Source of the DNA: Veillonellaceae bacterium
GTDB lineage: Bacteria; Bacillota_C; Negativicutes; UBA1444
Assembly: GCA_012798135.1 (NCBI GenBank)
Contig: JAAZNU010000220.1
Span: forward strand, 1 to 41,105
DNA length: 41,105 bases
Direction of reading: 5' to 3'
A program made the position numbers and the translations under genes. Each line of letters begins with the position of its first letter. The stretch's first letter is position 1. Below, one piece after another: positions 14,719-22,246 of the stretch. The notes beneath the pieces are model-generated. The model made no database searches, had not been told where the DNA came from, and worked only from the letters and a program-made list of their open reading frames with translations.

Positions 14719-15888
14719 TCACGCGATGTCGTCGGACATCAGCTGGGAGAGCTGATCGTAGACGGCCCTGGCCGTCTTGCTCTTCTCCCCGCCCATCATC
14801 TCGCGGTAGACGTCCGACATCTTTCGCCGGTCCGTGAGGATCAGGTCCTGGATGAGGACCGTCTGGAACTGGGGACTCAGGAGCTCGAGCACGTTCACGA
14901 GCCCGATGGCCAGCTCCTTCATCTTCTTCTTGCCGCGCATCCACCAGGCCCGGCCCTGAGACATCAGCGCGTACTCGAGGGCCTGGCGGTTGGCCTTGTC
15001 TTTCCCCGCCACCTCGTCGAGGGGCGGGTGCTCGCCCCTGACCGCCAGGTCGATGTCCACCAACTTGTAGGTCTCGATGAACGCGATGAGCTTGTTGCAG
15101 ACCGCCGAGCCGAGGTTCGACTCGAGGACGGTGCGCAGCATCTTGTCCCGCGGGTCGAGCGGGCGGACCCGACCCTCATCCTCGTCGCCCCAGAAGACCT
15201 TCACCTCGTTCGAGGCGGCCTCCCAGGACCGGGGCGTGCAGAACGCCTTTTCCTGGTTCTGCGGCATCACCGAGAGGTCGGCGGGCTCGCTGTCGAGATA
15301 GCCGATGAACTCAGACCGGATGCGGCCCTCGCCGATGGCCCAGGGGCGCCAGACGGTCTTGTACTCGGCCACCACGTAGTGGTGGGCCATCCGGTTCGCC
15401 AGCGGTCCGTGCAGGGGGAACACCCCACCCGTCTCGTTGGCGCAGAACACCAGGAGCCACCCCGGTCCGAGCTGGCTGTCGAGCAGCCGGCGCTCAAGGA
15501 CCAGGTCCAGGGCGATCTTCTGGACCGCGTCCGGGGCTCCGGTGAAGTCGTCGATGACGTAGATGCCCTGTCCCTCGTGCGGGACCGGGATCAGGGGGTG
15601 CCGCTCGAACTTCCCGAGCAGGTCGTTCCACTTCGGCACCCCGCAGAGCTGGTTGTAGTCGGTCGTGGGAAGGCCAACGCGCACGAACCCGATGCCCAAG
15701 GCATTGGCGCATCTCTTGGCCACGGAAGACTTGCCGACGCCCGGCGGGCCCCAGAGCATCTGGGCCGGCAGGCGCGACTTGTCCTCCAGCTTCGCGAGGC
15801 GGAGCAGCTTCGCCTCCACCTCCTTGAGGGTCACCTCGGCACCGAAGATCTTGGCCTCGGCCTGCGCACGACCGTTGCTACGAGCCAT
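14719..15888 (-). CDS. MoxR/CobS-like AAA+ ATPase
   Basis: 389 residues. Walker A GPPGVGKS (47-54), Walker B IYVIDD (109-114), sensor-1 CANE (149-152) and PLANRM (162-167, Arg finger region) are in the normal AAA+ order. The loop insert and partnership with vWA and DUF3150-like proteins place it in the MoxR/CobS clade, which remodels protein complexes or inserts metal cofactors. ATG 15888 follows AGGATGTGAAGG and overlaps the KH gene by 11 bases. Confidence 0.88.
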   Translation of the reverse strand: MARSNGRAQAEAKIFGAEVTLKEVEAKLLRLAKLEDKSRLPAQMLWGPPGVGKSSVAKRCANALGIGFVRVGLPTTDYNQLCGVPKWNDLLGKFERHPLIPVPHEGQGIYVIDDFTGAPDAVQKIALDLVLERRLLDSQLGPGWLLVFCANETGGVFPLHGPLANRMAHHYVVAEYKTVWRPWAIGEGRIRSEFIGYLDSEPADLSVMPQNQEKAFCTPRSWEAASNEVKVFWGDEDEGRVRPLDPRDKMLRTVLESNLGSAVCNKLIAFIETYKLVDIDLAVRGEHPPLDEVAGKDKANRQALEYALMSQGRAWWMRGKKKMKELAIGLVNVLELLSPQFQTVLIQDLILTDRRKMSDVYREMMGGEKSKTARAVYDQLSQLMSDDIA

Positions 15889-16129
15889 CCTTCACATCCT
15901 CCACCTTGAACTTGAACGTCTTCCCGTTCGCCTGCCCGACGATCTCCACCAGGGCGGAGATTGCCTTCTTCAGGCATCCCGCCCGCCCGATCATCTTCGC
16001 CGCGTCCACCCGGCTCTCGGGCACGAACACGGCAACGACCGTGTGAGGGCCGCCTGCTACACGGACGACCCCGCTGGCTCCTACGGCCCTGGCGATCACC
16101 AGGATCATCTGCTCAAAGTCACGGTCCAT
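15878..16129 (-). CDS. KhpA-like KH-domain RNA-binding protein (first copy)
   Basis: 83 residues, the size of bacterial KhpA. HTVVAVFVPESRVDAAKMIG leads into the KH loop IGRAG (47-51), then helix CLKKAISALVEIVGQ and final strand KTFKFKVED, the type II-like KhpA pattern. KhpA binds RNA with little sequence preference and pairs with KhpB in bacteria. A second, divergent copy lies at 17690-17989; between them is the 523-residue protein. Start ATG 16129 lies 11 bases inside that gene. Confidence 0.7.
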   Translation of the reverse strand: MDRDFEQMILVIARAVGASGVVRVAGGPHTVVAVFVPESRVDAAKMIGRAGCLKKAISALVEIVGQANGKTFKFKVEDVKDGS

Positions 16130-17690
16130 TCTCCACCGCCGTTCCGGCCCTGGCCCACCGCATCCAGATGGACAGGGCTTCCTTGAGCTCGGGGCGTTCC
16201 TCTCGGAGCGCCCGGTTGACCAATCGTCCGATCCGAACGGGGTCCTTCGGCTCGAGGCTGAACTCGGCGCCGTTCACGGCCAGCCGCTTCGCCGCCTCGC
16301 AGACGAGGACGCCGTCCAGGACCTCGTCCAGGATCCCGACATCCACCGGGACGGGGGGCATCACCTTCGGACGGGCAGTCCACGATGCGCCTGAGTACCG
16401 CTCCGGCCTGAGTTCGTACCCCTTCGCCTTGCGGGCGATGAGGATGGCCCGCTCCGTGGGAGTGAGCTTCGGCGAGGAGAGAATGGCGATGAACAGCTGG
16501 GTCGGAATCTGGTAGCGGATCTTCCTCAGGCTCAGCGGCGTATTCGGAGAGCTGGCCTCCTGGCACACTTTCCGGATGGTCTCGACGATATTCATGTCCA
16601 TCATGTAGTCCAGATCGAAACGGCAGACCTCACGGAGCAGGGTGTCCGTCATCCGCGGGTTCGCCATGATCGAATCAGGTCGCTTGACGAGCGGGACACC
16701 GAGGTAGAGAGCCAGGTCCCACACCGGTGGGCCGTCCCGGTGTCCCACGAACTGCATGGCGGGCGAGAGGCCGCGGTGGCCCAGCACCCAGGCGAGGTGC
16801 CAAAGCGGGGTCCCCTTCCTGGGAGTCGGTCCGTCCGGTGCCAGCAGCCGCCGGCCGGCCAGCCAGCGGCTCCGGAGGGCGCAGCTGCCGCTGTAACAAC
16901 CACGAGCATAACCATGGCCGCTCTTGCGCTTGTACTCCAACGAGACCCCTTCACGGTACTTCTCCGCCGCCTGGACCATGGCGTCGGCGGTCTCGTCGTA
17001 TCCCCACTGCCCGATGGCCATCGCCACGGTGTTCGACAGCCGGACGACCGAGGACGGCGGAAGCCGGCGGATGGTCGCCGCCATCTCCGCGTCGGAGAAC
17101 GTCGGCTTCGGCACGATCAGCTCGGGGGTCTGGCTCGCGGTCCCGTTGCGCGACATGCGCTCCGAGGGGATGAAGATGCCGTCCAGGCGGGGCTGCATGA
17201 GGAAAAGGAACTGCATCGGGGACAGCTTCACGGCCTGGCCCAGGAACTCGACTGCCCCCTGGATGTAAGGACTGGACTCGTCGCACTTCCCCTCGGGGAG
17301 GACCGCATTCTGGAGCACCCAGACCGCCTCGTCCGGGTTCTCGTACAGGTACCGGATCCAGTTCTCCATGCCGACACCGGCGTCCTGGATGCGGTCCCCC
17401 ACGTTCTGGAAGTGCCGCCCCATCGAGTGACCGACCACCGGCAGGGGAATACGCATCCCCTCGGCCAGCTCGGTAAGGGCCGCGTCGATCAGCTCGGGGG
17501 TGATGGCCCCCTCCTTGATCACGATGCCGACGCCGGGGTCCATGACAACGTCCATGTTGCACGCCACTTTGCCGGCTTCGGAGGTGGAGATTCCACAACT
17601 GTGGTCCAAGTCCTCGAGGAAGGCGTTGATGAAGATGCCGCTCTTCTCCACCCCGTGTTCCCCCGAGTAGCTCCACTTGGCCAGGAACAT
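16119..17690 (-). CDS. Unknown 523-aa protein between two KH genes
   Basis: Not recognised. Mostly helical with repeated 30-40 residue helical units (e.g. LIDAALTELAEGMRIPLPVV, AAAEKY-like stretches, WHLAWVLGHRGLSPAMQFVG), which may form a HEAT-like solenoid. Cys-containing patch YARGCYSGSCALRSRW near the centre. ATG 17690 overlaps the KH stop (TGATG) and has GGAGAAG upstream, so it is tightly coupled to that gene. Position suggests it is the main client or scaffold of the vWA/AAA+/KH set; this is inference from context. Confidence 0.7.
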   Translation of the reverse strand: MFLAKWSYSGEHGVEKSGIFINAFLEDLDHSCGISTSEAGKVACNMDVVMDPGVGIVIKEGAITPELIDAALTELAEGMRIPLPVVGHSMGRHFQNVGDRIQDAGVGMENWIRYLYENPDEAVWVLQNAVLPEGKCDESSPYIQGAVEFLGQAVKLSPMQFLFLMQPRLDGIFIPSERMSRNGTASQTPELIVPKPTFSDAEMAATIRRLPPSSVVRLSNTVAMAIGQWGYDETADAMVQAAEKYREGVSLEYKRKSGHGYARGCYSGSCALRSRWLAGRRLLAPDGPTPRKGTPLWHLAWVLGHRGLSPAMQFVGHRDGPPVWDLALYLGVPLVKRPDSIMANPRMTDTLLREVCRFDLDYMMDMNIVETIRKVCQEASSPNTPLSLRKIRYQIPTQLFIAILSSPKLTPTERAILIARKAKGYELRPERYSGASWTARPKVMPPVPVDVGILDEVLDGVLVCEAAKRLAVNGAEFSLEPKDPVRIGRLVNRALREERPELKEALSIWMRWARAGTAVENGP

Positions 17691-17989
17691 CAGCTCTTCT
17701 CCGGAATCTTCGCCACGTCGAGAGAGAAGTCGAGGTCGTGGCTCCGGCCGATGGCGTCGACGATCGTCCGCAGGGCGCTGGCGATGTGCCCCTTGGAGCC
17801 GATGAGCTTCTTTCCGTCCTCCCGTGTCTCCGGGAGGATGCTGAACACGGCGACCTTGTCGCCGGCCTTGGAGACCGTCACCCTGGCCTTCGCCTTCACG
17901 AGGTTCTTGATCAGGGTGAGCAGCATCTCCGTGCAGTCGACGATGGCCTGCGGCCGCTCATCGATCAGCCAGGTGAAGTCAGTCGACAT
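17690..17989 (-). CDS. KhpA-like KH-domain RNA-binding protein (second copy)
   Basis: 99 residues. KVAVFSILPETREDGKKLIG, KH loop IGSKG (63-67), helix HIASALRTIVDAIGR and strand DLDFSLDV reproduce the KhpA layout and align with the copy at 15878. An extra N-terminal helix (ERPQAIVDCTEMLLTLIKN) is present. ATG 17989 has CCGGAGGATCG. Two KhpA-like proteins in one phage operon is unusual to my knowledge; RNA binding is inferred from the GxxG loop. Confidence 0.72.
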   Translation of the reverse strand: MSTDFTWLIDERPQAIVDCTEMLLTLIKNLVKAKARVTVSKAGDKVAVFSILPETREDGKKLIGSKGHIASALRTIVDAIGRSHDLDFSLDVAKIPEKS

Positions 17990-18938
17990 CGATCCTCCGG
18001 ACCGGGGCCTCCTTCACGAGGCACTCGACACGTTCCCGGATCTTCCGGATCTGGGCCCCGGCTTCCTTCGCCAGGTCGGGGTCGTTCTTCGTCTCGCGGA
18101 GATCCCCACCCTGAACGACGTCCCGGAACTGGGACACCACGGAGGCCAGCTCCTGGTCGTTGGCGATGTTGAGGGCCTCGAAGTTGTCGACGAACTCGAG
18201 GACCTGCTTCACCGTGCTCTCCCGGAGGAACTTCTTCTTGCCCCCCGGCTCGACCTCGAACTTCTCGGCCAGCGTCTTCATCAAGTCGGCGAACATCCGG
18301 CGCAGGGCACCGATCGCCTCGTCCTTCGCCTCGGTGATCCGCTTGGCCAGGCGGACTTTCTGTCGGTCGAAAGCCGCCTTCGACAGCTTCTCGAGGACGT
18401 CGGGGACGCCCATGTTCTCGAGGCTGTAGTCCACCCAGAACTCCTTTCGGACCTGGGCCGGGCTCGGGAAGGCGGACTCCTTGAACAGCGGGTCCGTCTT
18501 CCGGACCTCCTCGATGGCCTGGAGGTACTTGTCAGGCAGGAACACCCCAATGAGCTCGTCCCGCCGCTTGAGGTACTCCTCGACGGTCTCGTCCGCCCTC
18601 GGAACGAGGGCCAGAGGGATCACATACGACCCCGAGCGCCCGGGCTCCGGCAGGGACAGCCGCCGCAGTTCGCGTCGCACGGCCCCATCCGCCGACAGGA
18701 TCGCCGAGTACGCCTTGCTCTTGATGAGCTTCCGGCGCAGAGACACCAGGGTCGGGTCCGCCTTCTGCGTCATCACGTCCCGCCGCTGTGCCTCGGGAAT
18801 CGGGACGCTCTCCGTGATTCCCCAGATGTGGGGGGTCAGCTTCAGCCGGAGGCACTCCTCCGACATCATCCTCGGCTTGGGGGCCGGTTCCGCCGGCGCC
18901 GGCTGGGTCACCGGCTGGGTCTGCTTCTGCACGTCCAT
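17979..18938 (-). CDS. DUF3150-like protein
   Basis: 319 residues. After a disordered Pro/Gln N-terminus carrying QPVTQPAPAE, the central part (LTPHIWGITESVPIP, YVIPLALVPRADETVEEYL, RRDELIGVFLPDKYLQAIEE) fits the DUF3150 family, which in bacteria and phages accompanies CobS/MoxR AAA+ and CobT-like vWA proteins. The rest is a long coiled helical region. Its exact job is unknown. Start ATG 18938 is preceded by GAGGTAGC. Overlaps the second KH gene by 11 bases. Confidence 0.6.
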   Translation of the reverse strand: MDVQKQTQPVTQPAPAEPAPKPRMMSEECLRLKLTPHIWGITESVPIPEAQRRDVMTQKADPTLVSLRRKLIKSKAYSAILSADGAVRRELRRLSLPEPGRSGSYVIPLALVPRADETVEEYLKRRDELIGVFLPDKYLQAIEEVRKTDPLFKESAFPSPAQVRKEFWVDYSLENMGVPDVLEKLSKAAFDRQKVRLAKRITEAKDEAIGALRRMFADLMKTLAEKFEVEPGGKKKFLRESTVKQVLEFVDNFEALNIANDQELASVVSQFRDVVQGGDLRETKNDPDLAKEAGAQIRKIRERVECLVKEAPVRRIDVD

Positions 18939-18939
18939 G

Positions 18940-19191
18940 CTACCTCCTCACTCGTTCCCGTTCCCGCACGACCGTGCGGGTCTTGCGGATCTTCTGCGGG
19001 GTCCCCTCGAAGTGCTCCGCCAGGAACGCCATGATGCGCTCGGCGGACATGTGATTGACCTCCGAGATCTCGCCGAAGGTCTCAACCTTGACCGTCCCGT
19101 TGTCCAGGACGCTGATCTCGATCAGATCGTCACCGGGACCGGTCGGTCCGGCCCCGTGGTGATGATGGTGACCGTGACCGTCGTGGCACAT
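18940..19191 (-). CDS. DUF2997-like protein with natural His-rich N-terminus
   Basis: 83 residues. The N-terminus MCHDGHGHHHHHG could bind metal. The following IEISVLDNGTVKVETFGEIS and helix MSAERIMAFLAEHF resemble DUF2997, a short partner of DUF1257 and Ycf46 ATPases in cyanobacteria and phages. The C-terminus is Arg-rich. ATG 19191 has GAGGAGGTACTAGC and starts one base after the DUF1257-like stop. Confidence 0.55.
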   Translation of the reverse strand: MCHDGHGHHHHHGAGPTGPGDDLIEISVLDNGTVKVETFGEISEVNHMSAERIMAFLAEHFEGTPQKIRKTRTVVRERERVRR

Positions 19192-19192
19192 G

Positions 19193-19522
19193 CTAGTACC
19201 TCCTCTTCAGACGGAGCTTGCCGCTCTTCTCCTCCAACTGCCATCCGAACTTCTTGCTGGCGGCCTTCACCACCTGCTTCGTGTACGCCTTCGTCAGCTC
19301 CGAGGCGATCTCCTGGCTTCGGTTCTCCTGCATGTAGGCCCCGGAGATCTCGGCCACGCCGCCCTTCCTGATGCGAACGGTTTCCCTGCCCTTCGTCAGG
19401 GTCATCTCCTGGCTGGTCCGGTAGACGTACCACCCCGCGGCGCGGGCAGCGGTCTCGAGGGTGTCCCAGTTCTTCAGGTTCTCAAGGTGGGCCGAGAAGA
19501 TGCTGATGCTGTCACAGGGCAT
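19193..19522 (-). CDS. DUF1257/Ycf35-like protein
   Basis: 109 residues. MPCDSISIFSAHLENLKNWD, then LETAARAAGWYVYRTSQEM, and the C-terminal LTKAYTKQVVKAASKKFGWQ with SGKLRLKRRY match the DUF1257 (Ycf35) layout. In cyanobacteria and many phages DUF1257 is next to DUF2997 and Ycf46 AAA ATPase; all three are here. Function of Ycf35 is not established. Overlaps the upstream gene by 11 bases. Confidence 0.65.
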   Translation of the reverse strand: MPCDSISIFSAHLENLKNWDTLETAARAAGWYVYRTSQEMTLTKGRETVRIRKGGVAEISGAYMQENRSQEIASELTKAYTKQVVKAASKKFGWQLEEKSGKLRLKRRY

Positions 19523-20090
19523 CGGACACCTCAGTCCGCAGGTCCACCTTCGCCTCGGCCTTCATCGCCATCTCCGTCACCATCCGGCGCACCGCCGTCT
19601 TCTTGAGCAGCTTGACGATGGCCAGGTGGATCGACACGTCGGGATCGATCGTCTTCTCGAACCGGACGACCGCCTGGTCGTACCGGAGGTTGTACTCGTC
19701 CGGGATGATGGGCTCCCACCAGACCTGGCAGCCGTACACCGTCTGGCCGGAGTCGAGGATGATCTTCGGGTTGGCGCGGGTCCAGACGACCTTCGCACCC
19801 TCGGGCACCGCGTCCGCCGGCGGCTTCTCCTCGGCGTTCGGGGCAGAGCGGAGGGAGCCGTCGGGCATCTGGAAGAAGTACACCGGCACCTCGGCGACGT
19901 ACGTCCCGTCGCCCAGGTCCACCATCTGGTCCCCGGACATGACGTGCACACGTATCCCCTTGGGCTTCTCCTTCACCGGCGCCGGCGGCGGCGCCATCGG
20001 CACCACGGGCTCACGGCCCCTGGGGGCCGTCTTGGTCGACCGCCGATCGGTCACCCGGATGGGCTCCTTCGACGTCTTCTTCACCTTCAC
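19512..20090 (-). CDS. Hypothetical protein, 192 aa
   Basis: GTG 20090 with AAGGAGGTGGCGCG upstream. A Lys/Pro-rich N-terminus (about 1-45) precedes a beta-rich region (GIRVHVMSGDQMVDLGDGTY, VPVYFFQMPDGSLRSAP, GCQVWWEPIIPDEYNLRY) and a charged helical tail. An in-frame ATG at 20171 has no ribosome site. No family known, but it sits between the DUF1257 gene and the AAA ATPase, so it may be a third partner. Confidence 0.6.
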   Translation of the reverse strand: MKVKKTSKEPIRVTDRRSTKTAPRGREPVVPMAPPPAPVKEKPKGIRVHVMSGDQMVDLGDGTYVAEVPVYFFQMPDGSLRSAPNAEEKPPADAVPEGAKVVWTRANPKIILDSGQTVYGCQVWWEPIIPDEYNLRYDQAVVRFEKTIDPDVSIHLAIVKLLKKTAVRRMVTEMAMKAEAKVDLRTEVSDAL

Positions 20091-20157
20091 CGCGCCACCT
20101 CCTTCTTGTTCATGATCGCCATCCGGCACTGGGCCGACTGGCTTCTCCACGACCGTG

Positions 20158-20640
20158 CTAACCTGCACCATGATTCGTCTGCTTGCGGTGGGCGTGGCGG
20201 TAGTGCAGCAGCCGCATGGGGAACCCATAGTCCTTGGCACGGCCCCGCAGGCCCTCCGGCTCGCCGTAGTCGGGGAACACCATCTCGATGTGCTTCATGA
20301 TCGCCTTCTCGAGACCGCGGGGCCGGCAGATGTCCTTCAGCGGGACGATGAGCTCGAACGAGCAGTGGGTGCACATCCGGTGGGACGCCCTCGCCACCCC
20401 CTTCTTCCCGTTGTAGACGTCCTGGGGGCTGCAGAAGGACAGCCCCGTCTTGAACGTGACGAGGGGCCCGACGCTCGAGTCGCCGGACGTGGCCGTGACG
20501 GCGATCGGGGTCAGGAGGGCCGTCATCCCGTAGTACTGGTTCTTCCCGAACGGGAACGCCTTCGGGAGATGGATCGCGCTGTCGGGGGCCGCCAGAAGCT
20601 TCAGCATCATCGGCGCCGTCTTCTTCGTCGTCTTCTTCAT
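20158..20640 (-). CDS. Hypothetical protein, 160 aa
   Basis: ATG 20640 behind GGAGGCGACG, nine bases after the AAA ATPase stop. Lys-rich N-terminus, then AIHLPKAFPFGKNQYYGMTA, strands (LTPIAVTATSGD, LVTFKTGLSFCS), a CTHC pair, and a basic C-terminal His/Arg tail. Not recognised. Its tight placement between the ATPase and its partners suggests a role in the same complex. Confidence 0.65.
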   Translation of the reverse strand: MKKTTKKTAPMMLKLLAAPDSAIHLPKAFPFGKNQYYGMTALLTPIAVTATSGDSSVGPLVTFKTGLSFCSPQDVYNGKKGVARASHRMCTHCSFELIVPLKDICRPRGLEKAIMKHIEMVFPDYGEPEGLRGRAKDYGFPMRLLHYRHAHRKQTNHGAG

Positions 20641-20649
20641 CGTCGCCTC

Positions 20650-22170
20650 CTACTCCCCGATCTTCCGGCCGCCGATGCGCTCCTGCGGCTCGACGCGGTG
20701 GTACAAGCCCTTGGCCGACGCCGACAGCCACCGGCCCTCGGCCGAGCTACGCAGGCTGGCCAGCTGCTCGACCATCGACCGGCTGACCGGGGCGATCCAC
20801 GTCGCCGCCTCCTTCGGGCTGATCTTCAGGTCTCGAGCGAGGTCGCAGCAGGTACGGATCTCGGCGCCCGTCCATCCGTCGTCATCCGGGAGCTCGCCCT
20901 TCGTGATGCCGGTGCGCTTCAGGTGGATCTTCCAGATGGCCGCCCGCTCCTCGGGTGACGGGAGGTCAAAGAACCAGATGCCGTACCGGAACCGGCGCTT
21001 CAACTCCGGCGGGAGGCCGGAGAGCCCGTTGCATGTGGCGATGAAGAAGTGCCGCTTCGCGACGGAGGCCAAGGTCCGCATCGCGTCCCTGGTGTTCTGC
21101 TCCGACTCGCCGACGTAGCTGCCCTTCAGGCCGCCGATGTCGAGGGCGATGGTCGGGACGGGTCCGATGGAGCCGATGGCCTGGGCCGAGAGGCTCTTGC
21201 CGGCGCCCGGCGGGCCGACGGCGATGAGGCCCGTGGCGTTGCTCTCCTCCATCCAGCTCAGCAGCGTGCCCAGGATGTCCTGGGAGACGCCCGAACTGTC
21301 CCCGAGCTGACCGGAGGCGCCCGCGAGCGCCTTCTCGATCTCGTCGATGAAGACGATGCAGTCGGGGGGATTCTCACCGGCCATCAGCAGCTGGGCGAAG
21401 TCCTTGATGCCCGCCAGGCCGCCGATGTCGTCGAGCTTGAACTGGGAGTTCAGGACCCGCAGGCCCTTCACGGCGTTGACCGCCTGCTTCCACCTCTTCC
21501 AGAGAACGTCGATGTCCAGTTTCCCCTGGATAACGGATAGGGCCGCGGCCTGCTCGATGGTGAACGGCGGCAGACCGTGGGTTGCCTGGACGATCTTCGG
21601 CATCTCCTTCGGAACCGCCATGCCGTTGTCCTCGAACAGCCGAGTGACGATGTTGGCCCGGGCTTCCTCGTCCGGCAGCGCCTCGTCGAGCAGGGCCGTG
21701 TTCTTGGCGATCTCGACGGGCAGCTGGAAGTCCGGGCCCAGGAGCACCAGCATGCGGAAGTCGCCCTTGAACGGGTCCCGCAGGTTGGCGATGGCCTGGA
21801 CGCAGCCCCACGACTGCAGGATCTTGTGGCCGCCGCGGACGATCAACATGCTGCCCGAGGGCAGATTCTTGGCGGCGAGCATCAGGTCCACCGGGTTCAG
21901 CAGGTCCGCCGGCTCCTTGTCGCCCAGCATCTTCTGCAGCGCGACGGTCGACTTCCTGGTGAGGGCATAGGGGCCGGTGACGCAGTCCCAGCCGACGAAC
22001 ATCGGCTCGGGCGGCCCGTCCTTCTTCGTCTTGGCCTTCTCCCGCCATGCCTCCTCGAGCCACAACGGGATGTTGGCCTCCAAGACGTGCTCGTCGGCCG
22101 TGCAGATGGCCACCAGCGGCACGCCTTTGCCGCGGTACCGGACCAAGTCCTCTTTCACGGTTCGTACCAT
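20650..22170 (-). CDS. Ycf46-like AAA+ ATPase with permuted Walker motifs
   Basis: 506 residues. N-terminal domain (about 1-215) resembles Ycf46: PLVAICTADEHVLEANIPLW, MFVGWDCVTG. The ATPase region reads in the order IVFIDEIEKALAG (Walker B, about 272-284), then GPPGAGKSLSAQAIG (Walker A, 319-333), then GSYVGESEQN (350-359), then FFIATCNGLSGLPPELKRRF (sensor 1 and Arg). In Ycf46 and other AAA proteins Walker A precedes Walker B. All pieces are present and intact, so it is probably an active enzyme. Start ATG 22170 is set by GGAGGTG. Downstream lie DUF1257- and DUF2997-like partners. Confidence 0.82.
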   Translation of the reverse strand: MVRTVKEDLVRYRGKGVPLVAICTADEHVLEANIPLWLEEAWREKAKTKKDGPPEPMFVGWDCVTGPYALTRKSTVALQKMLGDKEPADLLNPVDLMLAAKNLPSGSMLIVRGGHKILQSWGCVQAIANLRDPFKGDFRMLVLLGPDFQLPVEIAKNTALLDEALPDEEARANIVTRLFEDNGMAVPKEMPKIVQATHGLPPFTIEQAAALSVIQGKLDIDVLWKRWKQAVNAVKGLRVLNSQFKLDDIGGLAGIKDFAQLLMAGENPPDCIVFIDEIEKALAGASGQLGDSSGVSQDILGTLLSWMEESNATGLIAVGPPGAGKSLSAQAIGSIGPVPTIALDIGGLKGSYVGESEQNTRDAMRTLASVAKRHFFIATCNGLSGLPPELKRRFRYGIWFFDLPSPEERAAIWKIHLKRTGITKGELPDDDGWTGAEIRTCCDLARDLKISPKEAATWIAPVSRSMVEQLASLRSSAEGRWLSASAKGLYHRVEPQERIGGRKIGE

Positions 22171-22186
22171 TCGTGACACCTCCAGT

Positions 22187-22203
22187 GCCGGCGCCTCGCC
22201 GGC
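22187..22203 (-). promoter_or_regulatory. GCCGGC hairpin just before the AAA ATPase ribosome site
   Basis: GCCGGC, five-base loop, GCCGGC. On the minus strand the ribosome site GGAGGTG follows at four bases. No T run, so not a Rho-independent terminator. May modulate translation or mRNA ends. Confidence 0.5.
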
Positions 22204-22212
22204 TGATTCACA

Positions 22213-22228
22213 CCCGACTTATGTCGGG
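22213..22228 (-). promoter_or_regulatory. Second hairpin in the AAA ATPase leader
   Basis: CCCGAC, loop TTAT, GTCGGG. Lies between the M14-like peptidase and AAA ATPase genes. On the minus strand it follows TTTT rather than preceding it, so it does not look like a terminator for leftward transcription. Confidence 0.45.
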
Positions 22229-22246
22229 AAAACCACATGCTTTTCA

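Noticed and set aside
20087..20731. 214-codon ORF across the 160-aa gene
   Set aside because: Shadow composition over the real gene; only the last codons lie outside it, and no start with a ribosome site is available.
22187..22228. Rho-independent terminators before the AAA ATPase gene
   Set aside because: Both stems lack a T run on the transcribed minus strand; kept as hairpins of unknown role.
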